A stretch of DNA of 64,000 nucleotides from Eutreptiella sp. 'Long Island Sound 2002'. Lineage: Eukaryota > Euglenozoa > Euglenophyceae > Eutreptiales > Eutreptiaceae. Position 1 is the stretch's first letter, and each line of letters opens with the position of its first letter. Below, piece after piece: positions 27,117-38,585 of this stretch. The notes under the pieces were generated by a model, which was not told the DNA's origin, did not search any database, and saw only the letters and a program-made list of their open reading frames with translations. Both the position numbers and the translations under genes were made by a program. The stretch spans positions 165,671,872 through 165,735,871 of the forward strand of contig OZ038380.1 of the NCBI GenBank assembly GCA_964036045.1, written 5' to 3'.

Positions 27117-30100
27117 TTAGTTTTTGGGGTAGGGTTGGCTACGGTCAAAACCGTGTTTTTGCCATATTTTTGACATACCGTTGAGTTGGAGGATTTCGTG
27201 AGTACCTACCCACTTCGAAAACTCATTCCGGATGCAACGATGGCATCCGTTTGCTTCTTGCTCCCACGAGGGTCCCAAATGATATATTTGGGGGCAAAAA
27301 AAAATTCTCCTTCTGCATTGTTTGTGTGTACGCTGTGTACGCTTGTCATGCAATGTCATCCCCCCCCCCCGAGGTGCCACTGTCTCCTCTGAGTGATCCA
27401 ATGCTCTCATTTCTCTTTTTTTTTTTTTTTTTAGTTTTTAGGGTAGAGTTGGCTATGGTCAAAACCTTGTTTTTGCCATATTTTTGACATACCGTTGAGT
27501 TGGATGATTTCGTGAGTACCTACCCACTTCGAAAACTCATTCCGGATGCAATGATGGCATCCGTTTGCTTCTTGCTTCCACCAGGGTCCCAAATGATATA
27601 TTTGGGGGCAAAAAGAAAATTCTCCTTCTCCATTGTTTGTGTGTACGCTGTGTACGCTTGTCATGCAATGTCATCCCCCCCCCCCCAGGTGCCACTGTCT
27701 CCTCTGAGTGATCCAATGCTCTCATGTCTCTTTTTTTTTTTTATTATTTTATTTTTAGTTTTTAGGGTAGGGTTGGCTACGGTCAAAACCGTGTTTTTGC
27801 CATATTTTTGACATACCGTTGAGTTGGAGGATTGCGTGAGTACCTACCCACTTCGAAACTCATTCCAGATGCAACGATGGCATCCGTTTGCTTCTTGCTT
27901 CCACCAGGGTCCCAAAAGATATATTTGGGGGCAAAAAAAATTCTCCTTCTCCATTGTTTGTGTGTACGCTGTGTACGCTTGTCATGCAATGTCATCCCCC
28001 CCCCCCAGGTGCCACTGTCTCCTCTGAGTGATCCAATGCTCTCATGTCTCTTTTTTTTTTTAGTTTTTAGGGTAGGGTTGGCTACGGTCAAAACCTTGTT
28101 TTTGCCATATTTTTGACATACCGTTGAGTTGGAGGATTTCGTGAGTACCTACCCACTTCGAAAACTCATTCCGGATGCAACGATGGGATCCGTTTGCTTC
28201 TTGCTTCCATGAGGGTCCCAAATGATGTATTTGGGGGCAAAAAAAAAATTCTCCTTCTCCATTGTTTGTGTGTACGCTGTGTACGATTGTCATGCAATGT
28301 CATCCCCCCCTCCCGAGGTGCCACTGTCTCCTCTGAGTGATTCAATGCTCTCATGTCTCTCTTTTTTTTTTTTTTTTTTTTTTAGTTTTTAGGGTAGGGT
28401 TGGCTGCGGTCAAAACCGTGTTTTTGCCATATTTTTGACATACCGTTGAGTTGGAGGATTTCGTGAGTACCTACCCACTTCGAAAACTAATTCCGGATGC
28501 AACTATGGCATCCGTTTGCTTCTTGCTTCCACCAGGGTCGCAAATGATATATTTGGGGGCAAAAAAAAATTCTCCTTCTCCATTGTTTGTGTGTACGCTG
28601 TGTACGCTTGTCATGCAATGTCATCCCCCCCCCAGGGTGCCACTGTCTCCTCTGAGTGATCCAATGCTCTCATGTCTCTTTTATTTATTTTCTTTTTTTT
28701 AGTTTTTAGGGTAGGGTTGGCTACGGTCGAAACCGTGTTTTTGCCATATTTTTGACATACCGTTGAGTTGGAGGATTTCGTGAGTACCTACCCACTTCGA
28801 AAACTCATTCCGGATGCAACGATGGCATCCGTTTGCTTCTTGCTTCCACGAAGGTCCCAAATGATATGGTTGGGGGCAAAAAAAAATTCTCCTTCTCCAT
28901 TGTTTGTGTGTACGCTGTGTACGCTTGTCATGCAATGTCATCCCCCCCCCCCAGGTGCCACTGTCTCCTCTGAGTGATCCAATGCTCTCATGTCTCTTTT
29001 TTTTTTTTTTTTAGTTTTTAGGGTAGGGTTGGCTATGGTCAAAACCTTGTTTTTGCCATATTTTTGACATACCGTTCAGTTGGATGATTTCGTGAGTACC
29101 TACCCACTTCGAAAACTCATTCCGGATGCAATGATGGCATCCGTTTGCTTCTCGCTTCCACCAGAGTCCCAAATGATATATTTGGGGGCAAAAAAAAATT
29201 CTCCTTCTCCATTGTTTGTGTGTACGCTGTGTACGCTTGCCATGCAATGTCATCCCCCCCCCCCAAGGTGCCACTGTCTCCTCTGAGTGATCCAATGCTC
29301 TCATGTCTCTTTTTTTTTTTTTTAGTTTTTAGGGTAGGGTTGGCTACGGTCAAAACCGTGTTTTTGCCATATTTTTGACATACCGTTGAGTTGGAGGATT
29401 TCGTGAGTACCTACCCACTTCGAAAACTCATTCCGGGTGCAACGATGGCATCCGTTTGCTTCTTGCTCCCACGAGGGTCCCAAATGATATATTTGGGGGC
29501 AAAAAAAATTCTCCTTCTGCATTGTTTGTGTGTACGCTGTGTACGCTTGTCATGCAATGTCATCCCCCCCCCCCGAGGTGCCACTGTCTCCTCTGAGTGA
29601 TCCAATGCTCTCATTTCTCTTTTTTTTTTTTTTTAGTTTTTAGGGTAGAGTTGGCTATGGTCAAAACCTTGTTTTTGCCATATTTTTGACATACCGTTGA
29701 GTTGGATGATTTCGTGAGTACCTACCCACTTCGAAAACTCATTCCGGATGCAATGATGGCATCCGTTTGCTTCTTGCTTCCACCAGGGTCCCAAATGATA
29801 TATTTGGGGGCAAAAAGAAAATTCTCCTTCTCCATTGTTTGTGTGTACGCTGTGTACGCTTGTCATGCAATGTCATCCCCCCCCCCCCCCCCAAGTGCCA
29901 CTGTCTCCTCTGAGTGATCCAATGCTCTCATGTCTCTTTTTTTTTTTTTATTATTTTATTTTTAGTTTTTAGGGTAGGGTTGGCCACGGTCAAAACCGTG
30001 TTTTTGCCATATTTTTGACATACCGTTGAGTTGGAGGATTTCGTGAGTACCTACCCACTTCGAAACTCATTCCAGATGCAACGATGGCATCCGTTTGCTT

Positions 30101-31199
30101 CTTGCTTCCACCAGGGTCCCAAAAGATATATTTGGGGGCAAAAAAAATTCTCCTTCTCCATTGTTTGTGTGTACGCTGTGTACGCTTGTCATGCAATGTC
30201 ATCCCCCCCCCCCAGGTGCCACCGTCTCCTCTGAGTGATCCAATGCTCTCATGTCTCTTTTTTTTTTTTAGTTTTTAGGGTAGGGTTGGCTACGGTCAAA
30301 ACCTTGTTTTTGCCATATTTTTGACATACCGTTGAGTTGGAGGATTTCGTGAGTACCTACCCACTTCAAAAACTCATTCCGGATGCAACGATGGCATCCG
30401 TTTGCTTCTTGCTTCCATGAGGGTCCCAAATGATGTATTTGGGGGCAAAAAAAAAATTCTCCTTCTCCATTGTTTGTGTGTACGCTGTGTACGCTTGTCA
30501 TGCAATGTCATCCCCCCCTCCCGAGGTGCCACTGTCTCCTCTGAGTGATTCAATGCTCTCATGTCTCTTTTTTTTTTGTTTTTTTTTTTTGTTTTTAGGG
30601 TAGGGTTGGCTACGGTCAAAACCGTGTTTTTGCCATATTTTTGACATACCGTTGAGTTGGAGGATTTCGTGAGTACCTACCCACTTCGAAAACTAATTCC
30701 GGATGCAACTATGGCATCCATTTGCTTCTTGCTTCCACCAGGGTCGCAAATGATATATTTGGGGGCAAAAAAAAATTCTCCTTCTCCATTGTTTGTGTGT
30801 ACGTTGTGTACGCTTGTCATGCAATGTCATCCCCCCCCCCCCCCAGGTGCCACTGTCTCCTCTGAGTGATCCAATGCTCTCATGTCTCTTTTTTTTTTTT
30901 TTTTTAGTTTTTAGGGTAGGGTTGGCTATGGTCAAAACCTTGTTTTTGCCATATTTTTGACATACCGTTGAGTTGGATGATTTCGTGAGTACCTACCCAC
31001 TTCGAAAACTCATTCCGGATGCAATGATGGCATCCGTTTGCTTCTCGCTTCCACCAGAGTCCCAAATGATATATTTGGGGGCAAAAAAAAATTCTCCTTC
31101 TCCATTGTTTGTGTGTACGCTGTGTACGCTTGCCATGCAATGTCATCCCCCCCCCCCCAAGGTGCCACTGTCTCCTCTGAGTGATTCAATGCTCTCATG

Positions 31200-31230
<31 letters not shown>

Positions 31231-31290
31231 GTTTTTAGGGTAGGGTTGGCTACGGTCAAAACCGTGTTTTTGCCATTTTTTTGACATACC
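27117..31290. repeat. Tandem ~2.2-kb higher-order unit (7 monomers), second copy one monomer short
   Basis: The series beginning near 27117 recurs near 29322 at an offset of about 2,205 bp. Shared markers are the TTATTATTTTATTTTTAG T-run, CTTCGAAACTCATTCCAG, TCCATGAGGG and TCTCGCTTCCACCAGAG. For the later monomers the offset falls to about 1,893 bp because the monomer at about 28755-29068 has no counterpart in the second copy. Confidence 0.75.
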
Positions 31291-33746
31291 GTTGAGTTGG
31301 AGGATTTCGTGAGTACCTACCCACTTCGAAAACTCATTCCGGATGCAACTATGGCATCCGTTTGCTTCTTGCTTCCACGAGGGTCCCAAATGATATATTT
31401 GGGGGCAAAAAAAAATTCTTCTTCTCCATTGTTTGTGTGTACGCTGTGTACGCTTGTCATGCAATGTCATCCCCCCCTCCCGAGGTGCCACTGTCTCCTC
31501 TGAGTGATCCAATGCTCTCATGTCTCTTTTTGTTTTTTGTTTTTTTAGTTTTTAGGGTAGGGTTGGCTATGGTCAAAACCTTGTTTTTGCCATATTTTTG
31601 ACATACCGTTGAGTTGGATGATTTCGTGAGTACCTACCCACTTCGAAAACTCATTCCGGATGCAATGATGGCATCCGTTTGCTTCTTGCTTCCACCAGGG
31701 TCCCAAATGATATATTTGGGGGCAAAAAAAAAATTCTCCTTCTCCATTGTTTGTGTGTACGCTGTGTACGCTTGCCATGCAATGTCATCCCCCCCCCCCA
31801 GGTGCCACTGTCTCCTCTGAGTGATCCAATGCTCTCATGTCTTTTTTTCTTTTTTTTGTTTTTTTTTTTAGTTTTTAGAGTAGGGTTGGCTACGGTCAAA
31901 ATCGTGTTTTTGCCATATTTTTGACATACCGTTGAGTTGGAGGATTTCGTGAGTACCTACCCACTTCGAAAACTCATTCCGGATGCAACGATGGCATCCG
32001 TTTGCTTCTTGCTTCCACGAGGGTCCCAAACGATATATTTGGGGGCAAAAGAAAAATTCTCCTTCTCCATTGTTTGTGTGTACGCTGTGTACGCTTGTCA
32101 TGCAATGTCATCCCCCCCCCCCCCAGGTGCCACTGTCTCCTCTGAGTGATCCAATGCTCTCATGTCTCTTTTTGTTTTGTTTTTTTTTAGTTTTTAGGGT
32201 AGGGTTGGCTATGGTAAAAACCTTGTTTTTGCCATATTTTTGACATACCGTTGAGTTGGATGATTTGGTGAGTACCTACCCACTTCGAAAACTCATTCCG
32301 GATGCAATGATGGCATCCGTTTGCTTCTTGCTTCCACCAGGGTCCCAAATGATATATTTGGGGGCAAAAAAAAAATTCTCCTTCTCCATTGTTTGTGTGT
32401 ACGCTGTGTACGCTTGCCATGCAATGTCATCCCCCCCCCCCCAGGTGCCACTGTCTCCTCTGAGTGATCCAATGCTCTCATGTTTTTTTTTGCTTTTTTT
32501 TTTTTAGTTTTTAGGGTAGGGTTGGCAATGGTCAAAACCTTTTTTTTTCCAAATTTTTGACATACCGTTGAGTTGGATGATTTCGTGAGTACCTACCCAC
32601 TTCGAAAACTCATTCCGGATGCAACGATGGCATCCGTTTGCTTCTTGCTTCCACCATGGCCCCAAATGATATATTTGGGGGCAAAAAAAATTCTCCTTCT
32701 CCATTGTTTGTGTGTACGCTGTGTACGCTTGTCATGCAATGTCATCCCCCCCCCCCAGGTGCCACTGTCTCCTCTGAGTGATCCAATGCTCTCATGTATC
32801 TTTTTTTTTTTAGTTTTTAGGGTAGGGTTGGCTACGTTCAAAACCTTGTTTTTGCCATATTTTTGACATACCGTTGAGTTGGAGGATTTCGTGAGTACCT
32901 ACCCACTTCGAAAACTCATTCCGGATGCAACGATGGCATCCGTTTGCTTCTTGCTTCCACAAGGGTCCCAAATGATATATTTGGGGGCAAAAAAAAAATC
33001 CACTTCTCCATTGTTTGTGTGTACACTGTGTACGCTTGTCATGCAATGTCATCCCCCCCCCCCAAGGTGCCACTGTCTCCTCTGAGTGATCCTATGCTGT
33101 CATGTCTCCTTTTTTTTTGTTTTGTTTTTTTTTTTTAGTTTTTAGGGTAGGGTTGGCTACGGTCAAAACCCAGTTTTTGCCATATTTTTGACATACAGTT
33201 GAGTTGGAGGATTTCGTGAGTACCTACCCACTTCGAAAACTCATTCCGGATGCAACTATGGCATCCGTTTGCTTCTTGCTTCCACCAGGGTCCCAAATGA
33301 TATATTTGGGGGCAAAAAAAAATTCTCCTTCTCCATTGTTTGTGTGTACGATGTGTACGCTTGTCATGCAATGTCATCCCCCCCCCCCCCCCAGGTGCCA
33401 CTGTCTCCTCTGAGTGATCCAATGCTCTCATGTCTCTTTTTTTTTTTTTTTTAGTTTTTAGGGTAGGGTTGGCTACGGTCAAAACCCTGTTTTTGCCATA
33501 TTTTTGACATACCGTTGAGTTGGAGGATTTCGTGAGTACCTACCCACTTCGAAAACTCATTCCGGATGCAACTATGGCATCCGTTTGCTTCTTGCTTCCA
33601 CCAGGGTCCCAAATGATATATTTGGGGGCAAAAAAAATTCTCCTTCTCCATTGTTTGTGTGTACGCTGTGTACGCTTGTCATGCAATGTCATCCCCCCCC
33701 CCTAGGTGCCATTGTCTCCTCTGAGTGATCCAATGCTTTCACGTCT

Positions 33747-33777
<31 letters not shown>

Positions 33778-35429
33778 AGTTTTTAGGGTAGGGTTGGCTA
33801 CGGTCGAAACCGTGATTTTGCCATATTTTTGACATACCGTTGAGTTGGAGGATTTCGTGAGTACCTACCCACTTCGAAAACTCATTCCGGATGCAACGAT
33901 GGCATCCGTTTGCTTCTTGCTTCCACGAGGGTCCCAAATGATATATTTGGGGGTAAAACAAAATTCTCCTTCTCCATTGTTTGTGTGTACGCTGTGTACG
34001 CTTGTCATGCAATGTCATCCCCCCCCCCCAGGTGCCACTGTCTCCTCTGAGTGATCCAATGCTCTCATGTCTCTTTTTTTTTTTTTTTTTTTTAGTTTTT
34101 AGGGTAGGGTTGGCTATGGTCAAAACCTTGTTTTTGCCATATTTTTGACATACCGTTGAGTTGGATGATTTCGTGAGTACCTACCCACTTCGAAAACTCA
34201 TTCCGGATGCAATGATGGCATCCGTTTGCTTCTTGCTTCCACCAGGGTCCCAAATGATATATTTGGGGGCAAAAAAAAATTCTCCTTCTCCATTGTTTGT
34301 GTGTACGCTGTGTACGCTTGCCATGCAATGTCATCCCCCCCCCCCAAGGTGCCACTGTCTCCTCTGAGTGATCCAATGCTCTCATGTTTTTTTTTGCTTT
34401 TTTTTTTTAGTTTTTAGGGTAGGGTTGGCAATGGTCAAAACCTTTTTTTTTCCCAAATTTTTGACATACCGTTGAGTTGGATGATTTCGTGAGTACCTAC
34501 CCACTTCGAAAACTCATTCCGGATGCAACGATGGCATCCGTTTGCTTCTTGCTTCCACCAGGGTCCCAAATGATATATTTGGGGGCAGAAAAAAATTCTC
34601 CTTCTCCATTGTTTGTGTGTACGTTGTGTACGCTTGTCATGCAATGTCATCCCCCCCCCCCCAGGTGCCACCGTCTCCTCTGAGTGATCCAATGCTCTCA
34701 TGTATCTTTTTTTTTTTAGTTTTTAGGGTAGGGTTGGCTACGTTCAAAACCTTGTTTTTGCCATATTTTTGATATACCGTTGAGTTGGAGGATTTCGTGA
34801 GTACCTACCCACTTCGAAAACTCATTCCGGATGCAACAATGGCATCTGTTTGCTTCTTGCTTCCACGAGGGTCCCAAATGATATATTTGGGGGCAAAAAA
34901 AAATTCTCCTTCTCCATTGTTTGTGTGTACGCTGTGTACGCTTGTCATGCAATGTCATCCCCCCCCCCCCAGGTGCCACTATCTCCTCTGAGTGATCCAA
35001 TGCTCTCATGTCTCTTTTTTTTTTTTCTTTTTTTTTAGTTTTTAGAGTAGGGTTGGCTACGGTCGAAACCGTGTTTTTGCCATATTTTTGACATACCGTT
35101 GAGTTGGAGGATTTCGTGAGTACCTCCCCACTTTGAACACTCATTCCGGATGCAACGATGGCATCCGTTTGCTTCTTGCTTCCACCAGGGTCCCAAATGT
35201 TTGCACAAGCAGAGCACAAGAAAACTGCACAGGACGGTCACCGTGCCCACGTACAAAGAAGGCGGTCAAATCGCACCAACCGGCCTTCAGCCCCAGTTGG
35301 AAGCGGAGTGAGGCACGCCCAAAAAGGTCCCCGCCGCACCCGGTTCTCTCACCGCAGGTCCCACAACCAATCCCTGCTCCAGAGGAACGTGCAAACAAGC
35401 AAAAATGGCAGACTAAACCGCAGCACTCC

Positions 35430-35600
35430 CCACGACAACCAGAGGACCCGCCACCGTGCACTGCTGACCCGCATCTTCCCGAGACACGGCGCCGCGCTCA
35501 ATGGCAAAGGCCAGAGGTCGAAGTGCGGGGAGGGCAGGAAAAAATGCGGGGCACCAGGCCCATAATAGCAGCGCAACCCCCGGCGGACGCCTCCAGCGGC
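35430..35600. repeat. Copy of an internal recombinase-ORF segment near the element end
   Basis: About 165 bp here match, in direct orientation, the segment at 39133-39300 inside the tail of the recombinase ORF. The longest exact stretch is about 22 bp (shared core CTGACCCGCATCTTCCCGAG), followed by close matches through CGGCGGACGCCTCCAGC / CGGTGGACTCCTCCAGC. PAT-, Ngaro- and Kangaroo-type elements carry split direct repeats between an end and an internal site; this pair could be such a repeat or a captured fragment. Confidence 0.75.
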
Positions 35601-36090
35601 CACGCCGCCCTGGACAGTCACCACAGTGGGCAGATACACGCGATCACGATGGTCGCCGTGTCCCTCGGACAAAGAGGGCGGGCATATCCCACCATCCTGC
35701 CGTCAGCTTCAGCTGGATGCGGAGTGAGGTAGGCCCAACAAAAATGCGAAACAAATAAAGCACCCAGCGGCCGTGCCGCCAACCAAATAAAGAGGCAACA
35801 AGACAGGCGTACCCAGCGGCCACGCCGTCAGAGTCACCCCCTGCAGAGGGCAGATACAGGCGAATACGACGGTCGCCCAGTCTCACCGACGGTAAAAAGG
35901 CTGTCAACCCCAGCTCCCGGCCGTCAGCTCCAGCGGAACGCGGACCGACACGGCCCAAAAAGACAAAGCAAAAGCAACACCCGGCGGCCACGCCGTCAGG
36001 GTCACCCACTGCAGTGGGCAGGCTCAGACAACGACGACAGGCGTCAAACCTCACGGGTTGAAGAGGCGGGCAATTTGCAACACCAGCCCA
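35596..36090. repeat. ~168-bp direct repeats in the 3' region of the DIRS-like element
   Basis: Three imperfect units begin with (A/G)GCGGCCACGCCG at about 35596, 35816 and 35983, with a short fourth start at 35765. Each continues with GTCACC...CTGCAGTGGGCAG, a GACGGTCGCC-like stretch, GCCGTCAGCTTCAGC, and AGGCCCAA...AAAGCA. A further diverged piece lies at 35225-35340. They are non-coding by inspection and fill most of the space between the last ORF and the element end. Confidence 0.75.
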
Positions 36091-36560
36091 TACCGGGCCT
36101 GGATCCATATATAGGGTACCGCAACCCTGCGTCCCTGGTTCCAGTCCGTTAGGGAGACCACAGCGGCTCCCTCCGACAGCCTCACCTCCCAGACCTGGCG
36201 GCAGGCATGCCGCCCTGGGGGCTTGGCGGCGCTGCCGCCGGGGGCCGTGCGGCGGTGCGGCGTGCCCCCCACGCGTGCGGCCACGTCCCTGGCCGCTCTC
36301 TCCAAAAACCCCTCCCTGTCGTCAGGGAGGGGGCACTGGGGGCACAGGCGCAACCCGTTGCCGAGCAGCACCCGGCGGATGGGCAGGCGTGCCAGCCTGC
36401 CACGGAGGCGGGTGCGGAGCACGCCGCTCCACTTCGCCGCCCGGCGCTGCTGGGCGTCCGCGGAACGCCGGTGCCGCTGTCCGCCATGGCGACCCTTTCG
36501 GTGGGCTCCACGGAAACCCCGTCGCTTGTGGGCCCCACGCGAGCCCCGACGCTTGGTCAT
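36051..36560 (-). CDS. Small basic ORF at 3' end of DIRS-like element
   Basis: This 169-aa frame starts at an ATG (MTKRRGSRGAHKRRG) 78 bp past the RT-RNase H stop. The first 55 residues are extremely Arg/Gly/Lys-rich, suggesting nucleic-acid binding. A CPQC motif lies in the middle, and the C-terminus (SLTDWNQGRRVAVPYIWIQARYG, in part) is more ordered and aromatic. I do not recognise a family. GC-rich DNA easily gives chance open frames, so the call rests mainly on position in the element and a plausible C-terminal composition. Confidence 0.3.
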   Translation of the reverse strand: MTKRRGSRGAHKRRGFRGAHRKGRHGGQRHRRSADAQQRRAAKWSGVLRTRLRGRLARLPIRRVLLGNGLRLCPQCPLPDDREGFLERAARDVAARVGGTPHRRTAPGGSAAKPPGRHACRQVWEVRLSEGAAVVSLTDWNQGRRVAVPYIWIQARYGLVLQIARLFNP

Positions 36561-36638
36561 AGGTGCGGAAAGCAAAAAAGGTTGCTACATGGAGGGGGCA
36601 AACTCTGTCGCCGCCGGCCCACTGGGGGGGGGGGGGGG

Positions 36639-38530
36639 CTAGCATCCTCGGAGACACACCACCCCCCTCACCCGAGCCTCGCCCAGATTCTCCAGCAATG
36701 CATCCCACGTGCACCAAGCCTCGACTTCCGCTCTGGCCTGTGAGCCTCCGAACACTGACGTCACCCTGGACATAGGGTCTCCCGGCTGAAGCGCCGAGGG
36801 CACCCACACGAGGCGGAGCACGATCCCTGATACCCACAGGATTCTAGCCAATGACCGAAGGACCGTTTGGTGGTGGGTCAGGTGGCTAGTCGCGCGCAGC
36901 CTGAGGACCTGAGCAATGGCCGCCTCGTTGTCGCTACAGACCGTAACAGCTCGGTGTCCCGTCCTGACTGCAAACCTGACAGCCCACGCCACTCCCCTCA
37001 GTTCCGTGGTTTGCTGGCTGGCGAAGCGGGCAGGAGGTGTCACATGCGTACGCACACCCACCCCCGGCACGAGCGCCCCAACCCTCCAGCACCCCGCATC
37101 GCGCGCTCCATCGACACAGATGACGACGCCCCCGCACCAGAGAGATGATCGCGAAAGCCTATCCTCAGTCCCAAACTGGAGGGTCCTCAATTGCCGCCAG
37201 GCCTCCCCGCCCGGCGCCCGCCAGGGCTCGGCCGCCAGCGCCACCAATGTCGTGAGGCTGCCCAGCATTTTCAGGGTGAAGCCCTGGGCCGGCTGTTTGG
37301 CCCCCCCCACCGTCCGACCCCAGCGCAACCAGCAGTAGGCGCCCGCCGCGAAAGGACAACCCAATCCCCTCGGACGCACATGCCAATTCAGTAAACCCAG
37401 GAAGCTTTGGAGGTGCCGGTCGTTGCCTGCGCCAACCGCCAGCCTCAGCCATCCCGCCCACAACTGGAGCAGTGCTTGTTCATGGCTCTTGATCTGCCTA
37501 GCCTGCAAGTCGAGCTCCTTCCCCATGAATGACGCCACAGGCACCGGGTCCAGGACACTCTTAGGACTTATGAGGAACCCAGCCTCGATCAGGGCACGCA
37601 CTGCCACTCTTCCCGCCTCCCTGAGCACCTCCCTATCAGTGAAGACGAGCAAAAAGTCATCGAGGTAGTGCACAAGGAGAATCTCGGGGGGCAGTACCCC
37701 CTGGAGAATGCGAGCCAAACTGGTTTGGCACAGATAGGGGCTGTATTTCCAGCCAAACGGTAGGCGCGACAGCGCCACAGGCGGAGCCCCGGGGGCGGGC
37801 CGGAAACGAAAAACCTGGCGCGCACCCTGGGGCAAGCAAAAGCTCCAGAACGCATTTTTGAGGTCGATGTGGAGGCCGTAGAGGTCCACATCAGGCGGGA
37901 ACGCCGACAAGGACCTAGCCAAATCCTCCCAGGAATCCAATCTGAAAGTGGGGGGCTTGCCCCCGTCACTCTTGTTGATCTTGACGCAACTCAAGATCAA
38001 GGATACCTTCTCGGATGATTTGGGGATGACGAAGGGGTAACATGTGGGGGGGGGGGGTCAGCCGGCTCCTCGTAGACCCCCGCCCCCCTCAAGGCCTGCA
38101 CTATCCTCTGGACCTGCTGCGACACCCATCTGGTTGCCCCTCGGACCACCCTATCCCCGTCCTGCCACTCCCGCTCAACGTCAAAATCCTGGAGCCCTCC
38201 GCGGTAGAAGGGCGGTATGACAGCGTCCCACAGATCGTCCGGTAGCTGGTGGGAGCCTACCGGTCCCAATCCCCGGTCCAAAATGGCATCCTCGACCCCC
38301 CCCATGAACCGCGGAATGGGGGAGGTGTTGATATGGAGGCATGCCTCCCAGGCGTCCGGGTGGAGCTTACGCAAGGCGCCCAGGAGAGCGGGCAGAGCCC
38401 CTTGCAAGCGGAAATCCTCGGCTGTATCGAATACTCTATTCAACCACAGATCCACCCTCTTCGCAACCATCCACAAGCCACAACGTTCCCGCTCGGCTAT
38501 CCAGTGAAAATGGGGGGTGAGCGCCTGCAT
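36639..38530 (-). pseudogene. Reverse transcriptase-RNase H, one frameshift
   Basis: Translation from an ATG at 38530 gives the RT N-terminal region up to a C-run (minus strand) at about 38047-38058. There the frame shifts by one base and continues with YPFVIPKSSEKVSLIL into the RT core. Downstream motifs are complete: the motif A aspartate in LHIDLKNAF (about 37865), RLPFGWKYSPYLCQ, and YLDDFLL (about 37667-37656). RNase H follows with all four acidic residues, in VICVDGAR, TTELRG, CSDNEA and PGDPMSR. Stop is at 36639. RT copies the element RNA and RNase H removes the template. No methyltransferase domain is visible. The shift may be a true lesion, programmed slippage or a homopolymer sequencing error; otherwise the protein looks functional. 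Confidence 0.88.
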
Positions 38531-38585
38531 GAACTCCAGGAAGAGGGGGGGCTGTTCCTGCACCCTCCCACCCTTGTCGGGACCC

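Larger units (their letters stand above)
1..35199. repeat. Satellite array, ~316-bp monomer, about 110 copies
   Basis: The stretch is a head-to-tail array in which the landmark GACATACCGTTGAGTTGGA recurs every 313-324 bp. In order each monomer has a GTGAGTACC motif, a CGGATGC...GCATCCG inverted repeat, CCCAAAT-GATAT-ATTTGGG, an A-run, a doubled GTGTACGCT, a C-run of about 8-16 followed by AG, a T-run of about 10-28 followed by AG, the telomere-like TTTTTAGGGTAGGGTT, and an ACGGTCAAAACCGT hairpin. Length variation comes mostly from the homopolymer runs. Monomers differ by scattered substitutions shared among subsets, which allows higher-order units to be traced. Open frames of 60-160 codons occur in several frames of both strands, but they are ended by homopolymer-driven shifts and are judged non-coding. 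The array reaches the left edge, so its true size is unknown. A centromeric or subtelomeric location is possible but not shown. Confidence 0.98.

Noticed and set aside
11-35000. Hundreds of overlapping 60-160-codon frames in the satellite, with recurring starts such as MEDFVSTYPLRK and MTLHDKRTQRTHK
   Set aside because: They occur in several frames on both strands of the same monomer and are cut or shifted by homopolymer length. Open frames simply persist because the monomer has few stops.
1-35199. CRISPR-like array
   Set aside because: Repeats are contiguous 316-bp monomers without unique spacers, in a eukaryotic context.
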